Source: Lachnospiraceae bacterium
GTDB lineage: Bacteria > Bacillota > Clostridia > Lachnospirales > Lachnospiraceae
NCBI GenBank assembly: GCA_017433725.1
Contig: JAFRGQ010000066.1
Span: 1-64,000, forward strand
Direction of reading: 5' to 3'
Length of the DNA: 64,000 nucleotides
In this document: piece after piece, positions 23,908-32,810 of the stretch
How the letters are laid out: each line of letters opens with the position of its first letter
How positions within the stretch are numbered: position 1 is the stretch's first letter
Notes under the pieces: model-generated
Database searches by the model: none
What the model saw: only the letters and a program-made list of their open reading frames with translations
Told to the model about the DNA's origin: nothing
Program-made: the position numbers and the translations under genes

Positions 23908-24822
23908 CTAGTGCAGGCGGTATTCGAGCGGTTTCTTCCCGGTCGCCCTCTTAAACGTCTGAATGAAATGCCCGATATTCCCGAAACCGCAGGAATATGC
24001 AATGTCGAGCACAGGAACATCTGTCGTCCTGAGCATCTTCATAGCGTGCCGAATGCGTACATCATTGATATAATCTACGCATGTTCTGCCTAACGTTTTC
24101 TTAAAGAAGCGGCTGAAATACTGTTCATTGAGGTTCATGAGAGACGCCAGATCTTTGATATAGATTTTGTTGCCGTAATTCTCATCTATATATGAAAGAA
24201 CCGATTTCAGTGCTTCCGCTTTCGGGTCAGGGTCATACGCTGAGGCAGTCATAAGCCCGCTCTCTGCCAGTGAGGAGATGAGAAGCATCATAAGCGCCTT
24301 GCACTTTAATTGATCAGTGGACCCTGACAGATTGTACTGATCATCGCGTCTGTCTTCAGCCATTTTGAAAATGTCCGCTACCTCTCTGTAAATCCTGTCG
24401 AATTGCCCGAACACCGGCATATCCGGTCTTATGAACCTCGGAAGGGTAAGGTTGCCGTGTATCAGGGGCTCGATCAGGTTCTGCTCCGAAGAATCAATAT
24501 TTCTTGTTGAGAGTACAGACGGGCTGAAAAGCAGCGCAGACTCTCTGTAGACCGATTCAGCGGTTATGGAATGGAGCATTCCGCTCTCAACAAATGCATA
24601 GCACTCATCTGAGATTTCGTAGTTGTCCATGTTGATCGAGAGCGCGAACGTTCCCCTCTCAAAATGCAATAACTCTGTCGAACTGTGCCAGTGAGCTTTG
24701 GTATCAAAGCGTATTGAGCCGTCTTTTTCCGAATCGGCAAAGTACATGGAACACGGAAATGATGTGTAACCCTGCTGTCTGATCTCCTCTGTTGCTTCTT
24801 GCGTGTGCAAACTTGTCTTCAT
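23908..24822 (-). CDS. AraC-family regulator of the alpha-glucoside locus
   Basis: 304 residues. N-terminal cupin-like sensing domain (FDTKAHWHSSTELLHFERGTF) and two C-terminal helix-turn-helix motifs (KIYIKDLASLMNLNEQYFSR; DVPVLDIAYSCGFGNIGHF) of the AraC/XylS type. It lies between two GH13 genes, 5 nt after the upstream one, so it is co-transcribed. It most probably senses an oligosaccharide and activates this operon and the divergent ABC transporter genes. The operator cannot be fixed from one site. Confidence 0.92.
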   Translation of the reverse strand: MKTSLHTQEATEEIRQQGYTSFPCSMYFADSEKDGSIRFDTKAHWHSSTELLHFERGTFALSINMDNYEISDECYAFVESGMLHSITAESVYRESALLFSPSVLSTRNIDSSEQNLIEPLIHGNLTLPRFIRPDMPVFGQFDRIYREVADIFKMAEDRRDDQYNLSGSTDQLKCKALMMLLISSLAESGLMTASAYDPDPKAEALKSVLSYIDENYGNKIYIKDLASLMNLNEQYFSRFFKKTLGRTCVDYINDVRIRHAMKMLRTTDVPVLDIAYSCGFGNIGHFIQTFKRATGKKPLEYRLH

Positions 24823-24827
24823 ATCGA

Positions 24828-26504
24828 TCAGTGAAGTATGACTCTGGCTTCATAAGGCTGAAGGACGCCGTCTTTGTGACTTGTGTAGTTGGAGATGAGC
24901 TCCTCACCGCCGAGGTCATCGAATAATGTGCATTCCTGCTCTTTGTCTGTCCAGTTGGCAGCGACGGTAAGCATTTTACCATCCAGTTCCCGCTCATATG
25001 CATAGATAACTTCGCTGCTCTCAAGAAGAGGTCTGAACGTACCGTAGACTATGATCGGGGTCGTGTGCCGCAGACTGATCAGCTTCTGATAATAATAGAA
25101 GACGGAATTCGGATCGGCGAGCGCCGCTTCGGCGTTGATCTCCGTATAGTTCGGGTTCACATTGATCCACGGTGTACCGGTGGTGAATCCGGCGTTAGGG
25201 CTGTCGTTCCACTGGACCGGAGTTCTGGCGTTATCTCTTGCTATGGTATCAAAGCAACGAAGCATGGTTTCGCTGTCAACTAATTTATGGTCAACGACAT
25301 AATGCTGATATGCATTGATTTCCTCAATATCCCTGCAATCGTCGATGGAATCAAAATGGGTATTTGTCATGCCGAACTCTTCACCCTGATATATGTAAGG
25401 AGTTCCTTTCTGCATGTGAAGGACTGTAGCGAGCATTTTAGCTGAGATTTCCCGCCATTCCTTCGAATCATTTCCGAAACGGGATACAGCTCTCGGTTGA
25501 TCGTGATTATCCCAGTAAAGGCTGCCCCAGGCTTTGCCTTCAAGTTCCGTCTGCCATTTGTTGAGAATACCGCGGACGTAGGAGAGCCTTGGCGGGTTGA
25601 CGGTCCATTTTCCGATAACAGACTCTGAGTTGGAACTTCCGTCTGTATGCTCAAAGTGGAAGACCATATTCAGCTCGGTTCCTTCGTTGTTGGCGTAACG
25701 TTTTGCCTCATCCACTGTCACCCCGGCTGCCTCACCGACAGTCATGATGTCGTAGCGGGAGAGTACGCGGCGGTTCATTTCCTGAAGGAATTCATGTACG
25801 CGGGGACCGTTGCAGACATAGGGGTTGGCGTTGCCGTACACGCCGTCGAAGACTTCTCCGTCCGGATAAGACTGGACCTTGCTGATCATGGAGATGACAT
25901 CCATGCGGAAACCGTCAATTCCCTTGTCGCACCACCAGGTCATCATATCGTATACTTCGTCGCGCACTTTGGGATTCTCCCAGTTGAGATCCGGCTGTTT
26001 TTCCGAGAACAGATGCAGATAGTACTGTCCCGTCGTTTCATCGAATTTCCATGCAGATCCGCTGAAATTTGATCCCCAGTTGGTGGGCTCGTGTCCGTCT
26101 TTGGGATCTTTCCAGATATAATAGTCACGGTACGGGTTGTCTTTGGACTTGCGACTTTCGATAAACCATTTATGTTCGTCCGAGCTGTGGTTCACGACCA
26201 GGTCCATGACGATTTTGATCCCTCTTTCATGGGCGGCGGCGAGCATGCGGTCGAAGTCTTCCATGGTTCCGAACTCCGTCATAATATCTCTGTAGTCCGA
26301 GATGTCGTAACCGTTGTCATCATTGGGCGATTTGTATACCGGAGACAGCCAGATCACATCAATGCCGAGTTTTTTGAGATAATCCAGATGCATGGTGATA
26401 CCGTTCAGGTCGCCAATTCCATCCCCGTTACTGTCCTGAAAGGAGCGTGGATAGATCTGATAAATGACAGCTTCTTTCCACCAGGCGCGCTTTTCATTAT
26501 TCAT
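24828..26504 (-). CDS. GH13 oligo-1,6-glucosidase (by motif)
   Basis: 558 residues, cytoplasmic, GH13 subfamily 31. Catalytic triad: Asp202 (DGFRMDVI), Glu258 (MTVGEAA), Asp335 (WDNHDQPR). Calcium loop DSNGDGIGDL at 24-33. The Val after the nucleophile is the residue tied in this subfamily to alpha-1,6 links such as isomaltose, so together with the Ala-type paralogue downstream the pair could clear mixed starch breakdown products. First gene of the operon; AGGTTT with GGAGG precedes the ATG, and a good promoter lies about 100 bp upstream. Confidence 0.93.
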   Translation of the reverse strand: MNNEKRAWWKEAVIYQIYPRSFQDSNGDGIGDLNGITMHLDYLKKLGIDVIWLSPVYKSPNDDNGYDISDYRDIMTEFGTMEDFDRMLAAAHERGIKIVMDLVVNHSSDEHKWFIESRKSKDNPYRDYYIWKDPKDGHEPTNWGSNFSGSAWKFDETTGQYYLHLFSEKQPDLNWENPKVRDEVYDMMTWWCDKGIDGFRMDVISMISKVQSYPDGEVFDGVYGNANPYVCNGPRVHEFLQEMNRRVLSRYDIMTVGEAAGVTVDEAKRYANNEGTELNMVFHFEHTDGSSNSESVIGKWTVNPPRLSYVRGILNKWQTELEGKAWGSLYWDNHDQPRAVSRFGNDSKEWREISAKMLATVLHMQKGTPYIYQGEEFGMTNTHFDSIDDCRDIEEINAYQHYVVDHKLVDSETMLRCFDTIARDNARTPVQWNDSPNAGFTTGTPWINVNPNYTEINAEAALADPNSVFYYYQKLISLRHTTPIIVYGTFRPLLESSEVIYAYERELDGKMLTVAANWTDKEQECTLFDDLGGEELISNYTSHKDGVLQPYEARVILH

Positions 26505-26608
26505 TGATTAAACCTCCGTGCGTGTTAAAAAATGTGATTTCGTAATTTTGTGCTATTACATTGCCGAGTATCCGAATGATGCGTTAATTCTTTTGTTTTT
26601 ATGAGTTC

Positions 26609-26637
26609 ATTATAGAAATGCTATACGGATATGTCTA
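26609..26637 (-). promoter_or_regulatory. Promoter of the GH13/AraC operon
   Basis: On the minus strand TAGACA (26632-26637), 17-bp spacer, TATAAT (26609-26614). Start near 26602, leader ~98 nt. The 456-bp divergent region 26505-26960 contains no gene, only this promoter, the opposite one and a small palindrome. Confidence 0.75.
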
Positions 26638-26682
26638 ACTGAAATTTGTCAATAAATTATGGAAATTTGACTTTTTTATATA

Positions 26683-26692
26683 TTCGTACGAA
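26683..26692. promoter_or_regulatory. Small palindrome in the divergent promoter region
   Basis: TTCGTACGAA, a perfect 10-bp palindrome midway between the two divergent promoters. It could be half of a regulator site, but one occurrence is weak evidence. Confidence 0.3.
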
Positions 26693-26829
26693 CATTTTTT
26701 GTTTTTTGAACATCTGGAAAATGAACAAAACTACCGGAAAAACAGTGACCTAATATTAAGTATTTTAGACAAAATATGTACATTAAATTTGTGTGATATG
26801 TTAAAAGGAATGTTTTTTTGGAAAAGGTA

Positions 26830-26857
26830 TTGAATTTGACTTTAAAAATGGTATCAT
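26830..26857 (+). promoter_or_regulatory. Promoter of the sugar ABC transporter operon
   Basis: TTGAAT (26830-26835), 16-bp spacer, TATCAT (26852-26857). Start near 26864 and a leader of about 97 nt. Confidence 0.6.
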
Positions 26858-26960
26858 GAATATGTAATTTTTGTGCAAAAGATGGATGTAATATACAATG
26901 AAAATTGTATATTTTTTCCAAAATTTTGACGGCACAAAGAAAGCAATAAGGAGGGAAAAA

Positions 26961-28301
26961 ATGAAAAGAAAACTTTTAGCAATCGCGCTCGTCGGCGCAA
27001 TGACACTTAGCCTCGCAGCATGCGGCGGCTCCGGATCATCAGGTGCAGGTACAGATGATTCCACAGCAGGTGCAGCAGCTTCTTCAGGCGGCGGAAGTTC
27101 CGATGCGAACGCACTTCGTCTCGTAAACGGTAAGATCGAAGTCGATGCACAGCTCAAGGCACTCGCTAAAGCTTATGAAGAGGTTTCAGGCGTTCATGTT
27201 GAAATCGAATCCATGGGCGGCGGCGTAGACATTCAGGGCCAGCTGAAGCAGTACTATCAGGGCAACAATATGCCGGATATCTTCGTAAACGGCGGTGCTA
27301 CGGATTTCGCTAACTGGGAAGGCCTTCTTGCTGATATGAGCGGTGAGAAGTGGGTAGAAGACACAGAAGCTGAATATGTTGACGGTGAAGGCAAAGTTGT
27401 CGGCTTCCCGTACACAACAGAAGCAATCGGTCTCGCTTACAACGCAGACATTCTTGAGAAGGCAGGCATCGACCCGGCTTCTATCACAGGACCGGATTCC
27501 ATGAAGGCTGCATTTGAGACACTTGATTCCAAGAAAGATGAGCTCGGACTCACAGCAGTTATCGGTTACTGCGCAGAGGCTACAAACCTTTACTGGTCTA
27601 CCGGTAATCATATGTTCGGCATTTACGAAGACGAAGGTCTTGCACGTGACGACACAAAGTACTTCGATATGCTCGCTGACGGCGGCAAGATCGATGAAGA
27701 GCGTTTCGAGAAATATGCTGAGATGATCGCACTCTTCAACCAGTATTCAGATCCGCCACTCCTGGTTTCCGGAACATATGATCAGCAGATCCTTAACTTT
27801 GCATCCGGCAAGTATGCATTTGTAACACAGGGCTCCTGGATCGGCGCTACAATGACAGCTGATGACAAAGAGCAGTATGAGGCAGCCGGAAACTTCAAGG
27901 TCGGCATGCTTCCGTACGCATTCGAAGAAGGACAGGATACGATCCTTACAAATTCTCCGTCCTGGTGGGCAGTATTTGACGGCGAGAAGGCTGACGCTGC
28001 CAAGGCATTCCTGCAGTGGTGCTCCGAAGACGCCGGACAGAAGATCCTTGTTGAAGATGCCGGCTTCATTTCCCCGTTCGCATCCTGCACATATGTAGCT
28101 GATGATCCGTTCGCCCAGACGATCACAGATTACACACAGGCAGGAAAGACTTCCGGATGGCATTGGCTCAACAACAAAGAAGGTCTTGCACAGAATGCAC
28201 TCGGTGTTGTATATCAGGATTATGCCGCAGGCAATATCCCGGATGCTGCTACATTCACAAAGACGGTATCTCAGGTAACAGCACAGTATTACGGATCATG
28301 A
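26961..28301 (+). CDS. Sugar ABC transporter substrate-binding lipoprotein
   Basis: 446 residues. Lipoprotein signal peptide with lipobox LAAC, then a Gly/Ser/Ala-rich linker and a family 1 extracellular solute-binding fold. It captures an oligosaccharide, probably an alpha-glucoside given the divergent GH13 genes, and hands it to the two permeases that follow. I chose the ATG at 26961, which has AGGAGGGA before it; an upstream start would destroy the signal peptide. No ATPase is encoded here; such systems usually share an MsmK/MsiK-type ATPase encoded elsewhere. Confidence 0.94.
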   Translation: MKRKLLAIALVGAMTLSLAACGGSGSSGAGTDDSTAGAAASSGGGSSDANALRLVNGKIEVDAQLKALAKAYEEVSGVHVEIESMGGGVDIQGQLKQYYQGNNMPDIFVNGGATDFANWEGLLADMSGEKWVEDTEAEYVDGEGKVVGFPYTTEAIGLAYNADILEKAGIDPASITGPDSMKAAFETLDSKKDELGLTAVIGYCAEATNLYWSTGNHMFGIYEDEGLARDDTKYFDMLADGGKIDEERFEKYAEMIALFNQYSDPPLLVSGTYDQQILNFASGKYAFVTQGSWIGATMTADDKEQYEAAGNFKVGMLPYAFEEGQDTILTNSPSWWAVFDGEKADAAKAFLQWCSEDAGQKILVEDAGFISPFASCTYVADDPFAQTITDYTQAGKTSGWHWLNNKEGLAQNALGVVYQDYAAGNIPDAATFTKTVSQVTAQYYGS

Positions 28302-28392
28302 TCCCATGATACGCATTTAGGCTTCAGATGATCGACAGGCGGCGGCCGAAAGCTGCCGCCTGCATTTCATTTAATAAGTGAGGAGGGATTTC

Positions 28393-29445
28393 GTGAAAAC
28401 AAAAGCACAGGGGAATAGTGCTCTGTCCTTCATATTGCTCATAGCTGGAATAGTGCTTCTTGTTGCAGCTCTGGCGATGGACGTAATGGGCACCAAATTT
28501 GCAGGCCGCGGGGCTATGCTGATCTTCGGCATAATCGCCTTCTTTGCCGGTCTCTATCTCATTCCGACAATGAAGCATCACAGGAAGATCGTATATTTTA
28601 TATTCCTGTTCCCGCTTCTCTTTACATTTGCAGTAACTGTAATTATTCCGCTCGTTCTCGGTATCGGTTACTCTTTCACTGACTGGACAGGCGTTAAAAT
28701 TACGAAGTTCGTCGGGCTTGCCAACTACATGTCAATGTTCAAAGATCCGGCGTTTATTTATTCCATTCTGATTACGTTCGTATTCGTTATCATTAATATG
28801 GTCCTTATTAATGTAATCGGTTTCTGCCTGGCTCTTCTTTGTACATCCTCCATCAAGGCATCAGGCTTTTTCCGGGCGGCATATTTCCTTCCGAACCTGA
28901 TCGGCGGTATCGTACTCGGTTATATCTGGCAGTTCGTGTTTAACAACGTTCTGATAGGAATGACGAATCATATATCACTTCTTTCACAGTCCAAAACGGC
29001 TCTGCTCTGCATCGTAGTTGTTTACCTGTGGCAGTATGGCGGATATATCATGCTCATTTATATCACAGGTCTTACACAGGTTCCGGGTGATGTTCTCGAG
29101 GCAGCGAATATTGACGGCGCAACGCCGATGCAGACGCTGTTCCAGATCAAGATCCCGATGATTGCTTCGACCATTACGATCTGTACATTCCTTACACTGA
29201 CATCTGCCTTCAAGCAGTTCGACGTCAACATGGCTTTGACCAACGGCGCAGGATCCGTACCGAATTTCATGGGAGCTTATCTCTCCAACGGTACTCAGAT
29301 GCTTGCCCTTAATATCTACAACACAGCGATCGCTAAAAACAGTTATGCAGTCGGACAGGCTAAAGCCGTTCTGTTCTTCATCATTCTCGCTGTTGTATCT
29401 CTCATTCAGGTACGTATATCCAACAGTAAGGAGGTCGAGCTATAA
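28393..29445 (+). CDS. Sugar ABC transporter permease (MalF/MsmF type)
   Basis: 350 residues with two extra N-terminal membrane segments before the usual six. The EAA loop that contacts the ATPase reads EAANIDGATPMQTLFQIKIP. The GTG at 28393 is preferred because GAGGAGGGA lies before it; an earlier GTG overlaps that site. The stop codon overlaps the next permease start by one base, a sign of translational coupling. Confidence 0.93.
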   Translation: MKTKAQGNSALSFILLIAGIVLLVAALAMDVMGTKFAGRGAMLIFGIIAFFAGLYLIPTMKHHRKIVYFIFLFPLLFTFAVTVIIPLVLGIGYSFTDWTGVKITKFVGLANYMSMFKDPAFIYSILITFVFVIINMVLINVIGFCLALLCTSSIKASGFFRAAYFLPNLIGGIVLGYIWQFVFNNVLIGMTNHISLLSQSKTALLCIVVVYLWQYGGYIMLIYITGLTQVPGDVLEAANIDGATPMQTLFQIKIPMIASTITICTFLTLTSAFKQFDVNMALTNGAGSVPNFMGAYLSNGTQMLALNIYNTAIAKNSYAVGQAKAVLFFIILAVVSLIQVRISNSKEVEL

Positions 29446-30314
29446 TGTCACAGACAAAGAGATCAAGAACAATCATCCTTACGATTATCGGTATCATTAT
29501 TGCGGTATATATCTTGTTCCCATTCTATCTGGTAGTTCTTAACTCCTTTAAGAAGCAGACAGATATCGTTGCAAGCCCGATTGCGTGGTTAGGCGCTTCA
29601 TTCTCACAGTTCGTTTCAAACGTTTCGAGCGTAGTGGGTAATTCAAACTTTAATTTCTGGACGGCTCTCGGATCATCCACATGCATTACAGTCGTTTCCC
29701 TCATCCTTCTTGCTCTGTTCGGTTCCATGGCTGCATGGGTCATCAGCCGTAATAATAAGAAGGCATGGGCAACTGTAATATATATGATTTTTATTGCATC
29801 CATGATCATTCCGTTCCAGGTCGTCATGCTTCCGCTTATTTCTACATTCCGTGATGTAGGAAACTTCATCGGAATCCCGATGCTGAAGTCCATTCCCGGC
29901 GCGATTTTCGCATATTGCGGATTCGGCGGCGCTATGACTGTATTCATCCTGACCGGCTTCATCAAGGGCGTTCCCTATGACCTTGAGGAGGCAGCAGCTA
30001 TTGACGGCTGCTCACCGGAAGGAACATTCTTTAAGGTTATTCTTCCGCTTCTTACACCGGTCATTACAACCGTTACGATTCTTAACGGTATGTGGATCTG
30101 GAACGACTACCTGCTTCCGTCTCTGATGCTCGGAAATAACAGTAAGTACAAAACACTTCCGGTTGCGGTTCAGGCGTTCGTCGGTTCTTACGTTAAGCAG
30201 TGGGATCTTATCCTGACAGCAGCATTGCTTGCAATCCTGCCTATGATCATTATCTTCCTGATCGCACAGAAGCAGATCATGGAAGGTATGGTAGAAGGTG
30301 CTGTTAAGGGCTGA
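29445..30314 (+). CDS. Sugar ABC transporter permease (MalG/MsmG type)
   Basis: 289 residues, six membrane segments, EAA loop EEAAAIDGCSPEGTFFKVIL. Second membrane half of the importer; shares one base with the preceding gene. The ribosome binding site AAGGAGG lies inside the end of the first permease gene. A terminator follows at 30366. Confidence 0.94.
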   Translation: MSQTKRSRTIILTIIGIIIAVYILFPFYLVVLNSFKKQTDIVASPIAWLGASFSQFVSNVSSVVGNSNFNFWTALGSSTCITVVSLILLALFGSMAAWVISRNNKKAWATVIYMIFIASMIIPFQVVMLPLISTFRDVGNFIGIPMLKSIPGAIFAYCGFGGAMTVFILTGFIKGVPYDLEEAAAIDGCSPEGTFFKVILPLLTPVITTVTILNGMWIWNDYLLPSLMLGNNSKYKTLPVAVQAFVGSYVKQWDLILTAALLAILPMIIIFLIAQKQIMEGMVEGAVKG

Positions 30315-30365
30315 TTGAAGAGCTTTGCAATAGAGCAGTTCTTCACTTAATGTTGATTCATCACA

Positions 30366-30399
30366 GAGGCCTCGCATATGTTGCGCGGCCTCCTTTTTT
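30366..30399 (+). terminator. Terminator between the permease and yesL-like genes
   Basis: GAGGCC and CGC on the left pair with GCG and GGCCTC on the right with one mismatch, followed by six T. It ends 12 nt before the next start, so partial read-through is likely. Confidence 0.85.
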
Positions 30400-30410
30400 A
30401 AGGAAGTTCA

Positions 30411-31079
30411 ATGGGAAATTTATTCAGTACAGACGGTTTTTTGTGGCGGGCCATGAGGGACCTGACATCACTTATCGTTATAAATCTAATTACAATCGTC
30501 TGCAGTCTGCCGATTGTGACGGCAGGAGCCGCAGTGGCGTCCATGCATTATGTTCTGTACCAGATGATAGAAGATCAGGAGGGACATATTGTTCCGTCTT
30601 ATCTTAAACAATTCAGGGGCAATCTTCGAAGTGCCACTCCGTTGTGGCTTATTATGCTCGTCAGTGGAGGACTCCTTATGTTTGAGTACAGTGCCTTTAA
30701 GGGGCAGGGAGGTGCAGGCAGGATCGTCATAGTATTTGTCTATGCCGGCGCGCTGTTCCTCTCAATGCTGGGCGTGTGGCTGTTTCCGCTCACTGCGAAA
30801 TTTGTCTACACGACAGCAGGGTGCTTTCGTAATGCATGCATCCTGTGCATATCGAAACTGTTCCGCACGGCCGCGATGGTCCTCATCATGTCAGTGATAC
30901 CCTTTATTCTGACACATGACCTGCGCCTCGCACCGCTGGCGCTGCTGATCGGGATTTCGCTGCCTTCATATTTCTGTGCATTGATCTATCATCCTGTGTT
31001 CGATGAGATGATAAAGAAGGGGCAGAAGATGGAGGGAGAAGAAATAGAAGAAGAGAGGGATTCGGAGAAAGAAGAGTAA
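30411..31079 (+). CDS. YesL family membrane protein (DUF624)
   Basis: 222 residues with about five hydrophobic segments. The start (MGNLFSTDGFLWRAMRDLTS, then LIVINLITIVCSLPIVTAGAA) is the DUF624/YesL pattern, and the C-terminus is highly charged (EEIEEERDSEKEE). YesL proteins accompany oligosaccharide ABC transporters in Firmicutes, but their job is unknown. It follows the second permease after a terminator, which suggests lower expression than the transporter genes. Confidence 0.85.
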   Translation: MGNLFSTDGFLWRAMRDLTSLIVINLITIVCSLPIVTAGAAVASMHYVLYQMIEDQEGHIVPSYLKQFRGNLRSATPLWLIMLVSGGLLMFEYSAFKGQGGAGRIVIVFVYAGALFLSMLGVWLFPLTAKFVYTTAGCFRNACILCISKLFRTAAMVLIMSVIPFILTHDLRLAPLALLIGISLPSYFCALIYHPVFDEMIKKGQKMEGEEIEEERDSEKEE

Positions 31080-31137
31080 AATGCCTCCGACGGATCGCAG
31101 AAACGCACTGTGGGAGGTGCTCACGCGCTTCGTATGG

Positions 31138-31164
31138 CGCGGCAGGAGCGCCGAGGCGTTCGTG
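31138..31164. repeat. Dispersed 27-bp palindromic repeat, copy 1
   Basis: Matches 62827-62853 at 24 of 27 positions; the centre is GAGCGCCGAGGCGTTC, a short hairpin with CGAG loop. It lies 20 bp from the long hairpin at 31184. A degenerate third copy is at 59172-59190. Confidence 0.65.
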
Positions 31165-31183
31165 AAAATGATAAGTACCTGTG

Positions 31184-31298
31184 AAAATGAAAGAAGCTGT
31201 CGCATAAAGGCATGAGAACACAATATTGCAGATGCCAATTGCAAATGTCTGCAATATATTGTGGCGATAATGCCTGATGCGACAGCTTCTTTCATTTT
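31184..31298. repeat. Long palindromic element A between convergent genes
   Basis: Outer arms 31184-31205 and 31277-31298 are a perfect 22-bp inverted repeat containing GAAGCTGTCGCAT. Inner arms include CACAATATTGCAGA with TCTGCAATATATTGTG. The right arm overlaps the manO stop codon and both ends run into T-rich or A-rich sequence, so it can act as a two-way terminator. Related to 51958-52048. Confidence 0.85.
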
Positions 31299-31723
31299 TT
31301 GCCTTTTATTTTGTCAATAAGCCACTTCGTATTCCGTTTCAATACTTCGCCGAAAGACAGCGATCGAACGATCCTGTCAGCGGGAACATGCTCTCTGCAG
31401 GCTCTTAGGACCGCACGAGGCTTTTTTGAGGAGAAAGCGAAGTCACCGTTTGATTTTGTGCGAAATGCATAGCGAGGTATATAGCGTCCTCCGAAGTAGA
31501 TAGATGCTATGATGTACTCGACCTCAGTCCAGGGAATCTGAATATAATCCTCAATTGTACGCTCATTGTAGAATTCAAAGCCCTTGTCGCCCACAAAAAT
31601 AAATCCGTAGGAATCGAGTCCGTGATGCGAGGTGCCTTTGACCTGAAACTCGATTTCTGTGTTAAGCGGTTCGAGCATTGGGCGGTTATTCTTGAAACCT
31701 TTCTTGCTTTTTTCTACTGGCAT
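31292..31723 (-). CDS. manO: DUF956 protein ManO of mannose PTS operons
   Basis: 143 residues, no membrane segment. It matches DUF956 (EFQVKGTSHHGLDSYGFIFV, then GDKGFEFYNERTIEDYIQIP), a family found almost only with mannose-type PTS genes, where it may tune PTS expression or activity. It is last in the operon and about 150 nt after the IID gene. A strong terminator (31825-31851) lies between, so it may be expressed by read-through or from an unseen promoter. GAGGAAAA precedes the ATG. Confidence 0.85.
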   Translation of the reverse strand: MPVEKSKKGFKNNRPMLEPLNTEIEFQVKGTSHHGLDSYGFIFVGDKGFEFYNERTIEDYIQIPWTEVEYIIASIYFGGRYIPRYAFRTKSNGDFAFSSKKPRAVLRACREHVPADRIVRSLSFGEVLKRNTKWLIDKIKGKK

Positions 31724-31769
31724 TGGATTTTCCTCAATTCTGCGTTAAAGTTCAAGCCTCGTGTGAGAG

Positions 31770-31822
31770 ACTTGGCGCGCGTATCTCACGAATAGGTCGC
31801 ACGAGTATTGCGCGGTGAAGAA
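31770..31822 (+). repeat. Dispersed GC-rich repeat, copy 2
   Basis: Parallels the minus strand of 21075-21125 (conserved blocks GCGCGCGTATC and ACGAGT-TTGCGCG). This copy is also internally palindromic: CTCGTG/CACGAG and GTGAGA/TCTCAC. Confidence 0.6.
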
Positions 31823-31824
31823 TG

Positions 31825-31851
31825 AAAAACGCGGGGCCCGAAGGTCCCGCG
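31825..31851 (-). terminator. Terminator after the IID gene
   Basis: On the minus strand CGCGGGACC, a TTCG loop, GGCCCCGCG, then TTTTT. Confidence 0.9.
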
Positions 31852-31872
31852 CAGCTTAAAATCGAACTGTCA

Positions 31873-32793
31873 TTACAGCAGGCCGATAATGTGGCCAAGG
31901 ATACCGATAACGAACAGTGCAAGGATGATGACGATCGGGGAAACGTTCTTCTTCAGAAGTCTCATGCAGCCGAGAGTAAGAAGAAGCGGAACGAGACCCG
32001 GAATCAGAGAATTCAGGTTGTCCTGAAGTGTTGTTACAACTGTCGGCTCAAGGCTCAGGCCGCCTGCGAACTGTGAGAATGCCTGATGGAGACCTTCATA
32101 TCCATCCGGAAGATTTGCCCAGTCAATGAAAGCACCTGCGGAACGCTGTACTTCGGAGACTTTGATTACGAAATTGATGGATACCCATCTCATAACCAGA
32201 GCGCCCAGAATGAACATACCGAGGATAGAAGCACCCTTTGTTACCTTGCCGAGAAGACCGCCGGAGAGGTCCTTCGTGATAGCTGTACCTACTCTGTAAC
32301 CGAATTCCTGTGTGTACCACATGAACGCCATACGGGCAACATTCCAAAGTACGAAGAAGAGGATCGGTCCGAGAAGGTTCTGGGACAATGCCAGAGAAGC
32401 ACCGAGAGCTGCAAGAATCGGACGAAGTGTGAACCAGAATACCGGATCACCGACACCGGCGAGAGGTCCCATCATACCGACTTTAACGCCCTGGATGGCC
32501 TGATCTTCTACCGGTGCGCCGTTTGCGCGGTCTTCCTCAAGAGCGAGAGTAACGCCGAGGATCGGGGATGCAACGAACGGCTGTGTGTTGAAGAACTCGA
32601 GATGTCTCTTAAGAGCTGCACTCTGTTCATCTTTCGTTGTATAGAGTTTTTTGATAGCCGGGATCATTGCGTAGCACCAGCCACCGTTCTGCATACGTTC
32701 ATAGTTCCAGGAACCCTGCAGGAAGGTAGAGCGAAGCCATACGCTTCTGCGGTCAGCCACAGATAATTCTACTTTTTTTGCATTTTCTGCCAT
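31873..32793 (-). CDS. manN: Mannose-family PTS IID component
   Basis: 306 residues. IID membrane partner of IIC in the mannose/fructose/sorbose PTS family; together they form the sugar channel. Motifs include FLQGSWNYERMQNGGWCYA near the start, GPLAGVGDPVFWFTLRPI in the middle, and C-terminal membrane helices. GGAGGAACC precedes the ATG and the IIC gene ends 17 nt upstream. Sugar choice (mannose, glucose, glucosamine or similar) cannot be read from this. Confidence 0.95.
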   Translation of the reverse strand: MAENAKKVELSVADRRSVWLRSTFLQGSWNYERMQNGGWCYAMIPAIKKLYTTKDEQSAALKRHLEFFNTQPFVASPILGVTLALEEDRANGAPVEDQAIQGVKVGMMGPLAGVGDPVFWFTLRPILAALGASLALSQNLLGPILFFVLWNVARMAFMWYTQEFGYRVGTAITKDLSGGLLGKVTKGASILGMFILGALVMRWVSINFVIKVSEVQRSAGAFIDWANLPDGYEGLHQAFSQFAGGLSLEPTVVTTLQDNLNSLIPGLVPLLLTLGCMRLLKKNVSPIVIILALFVIGILGHIIGLL

Positions 32794-32810
32794 TTTTTGG
32801 TTCCTCCTTC

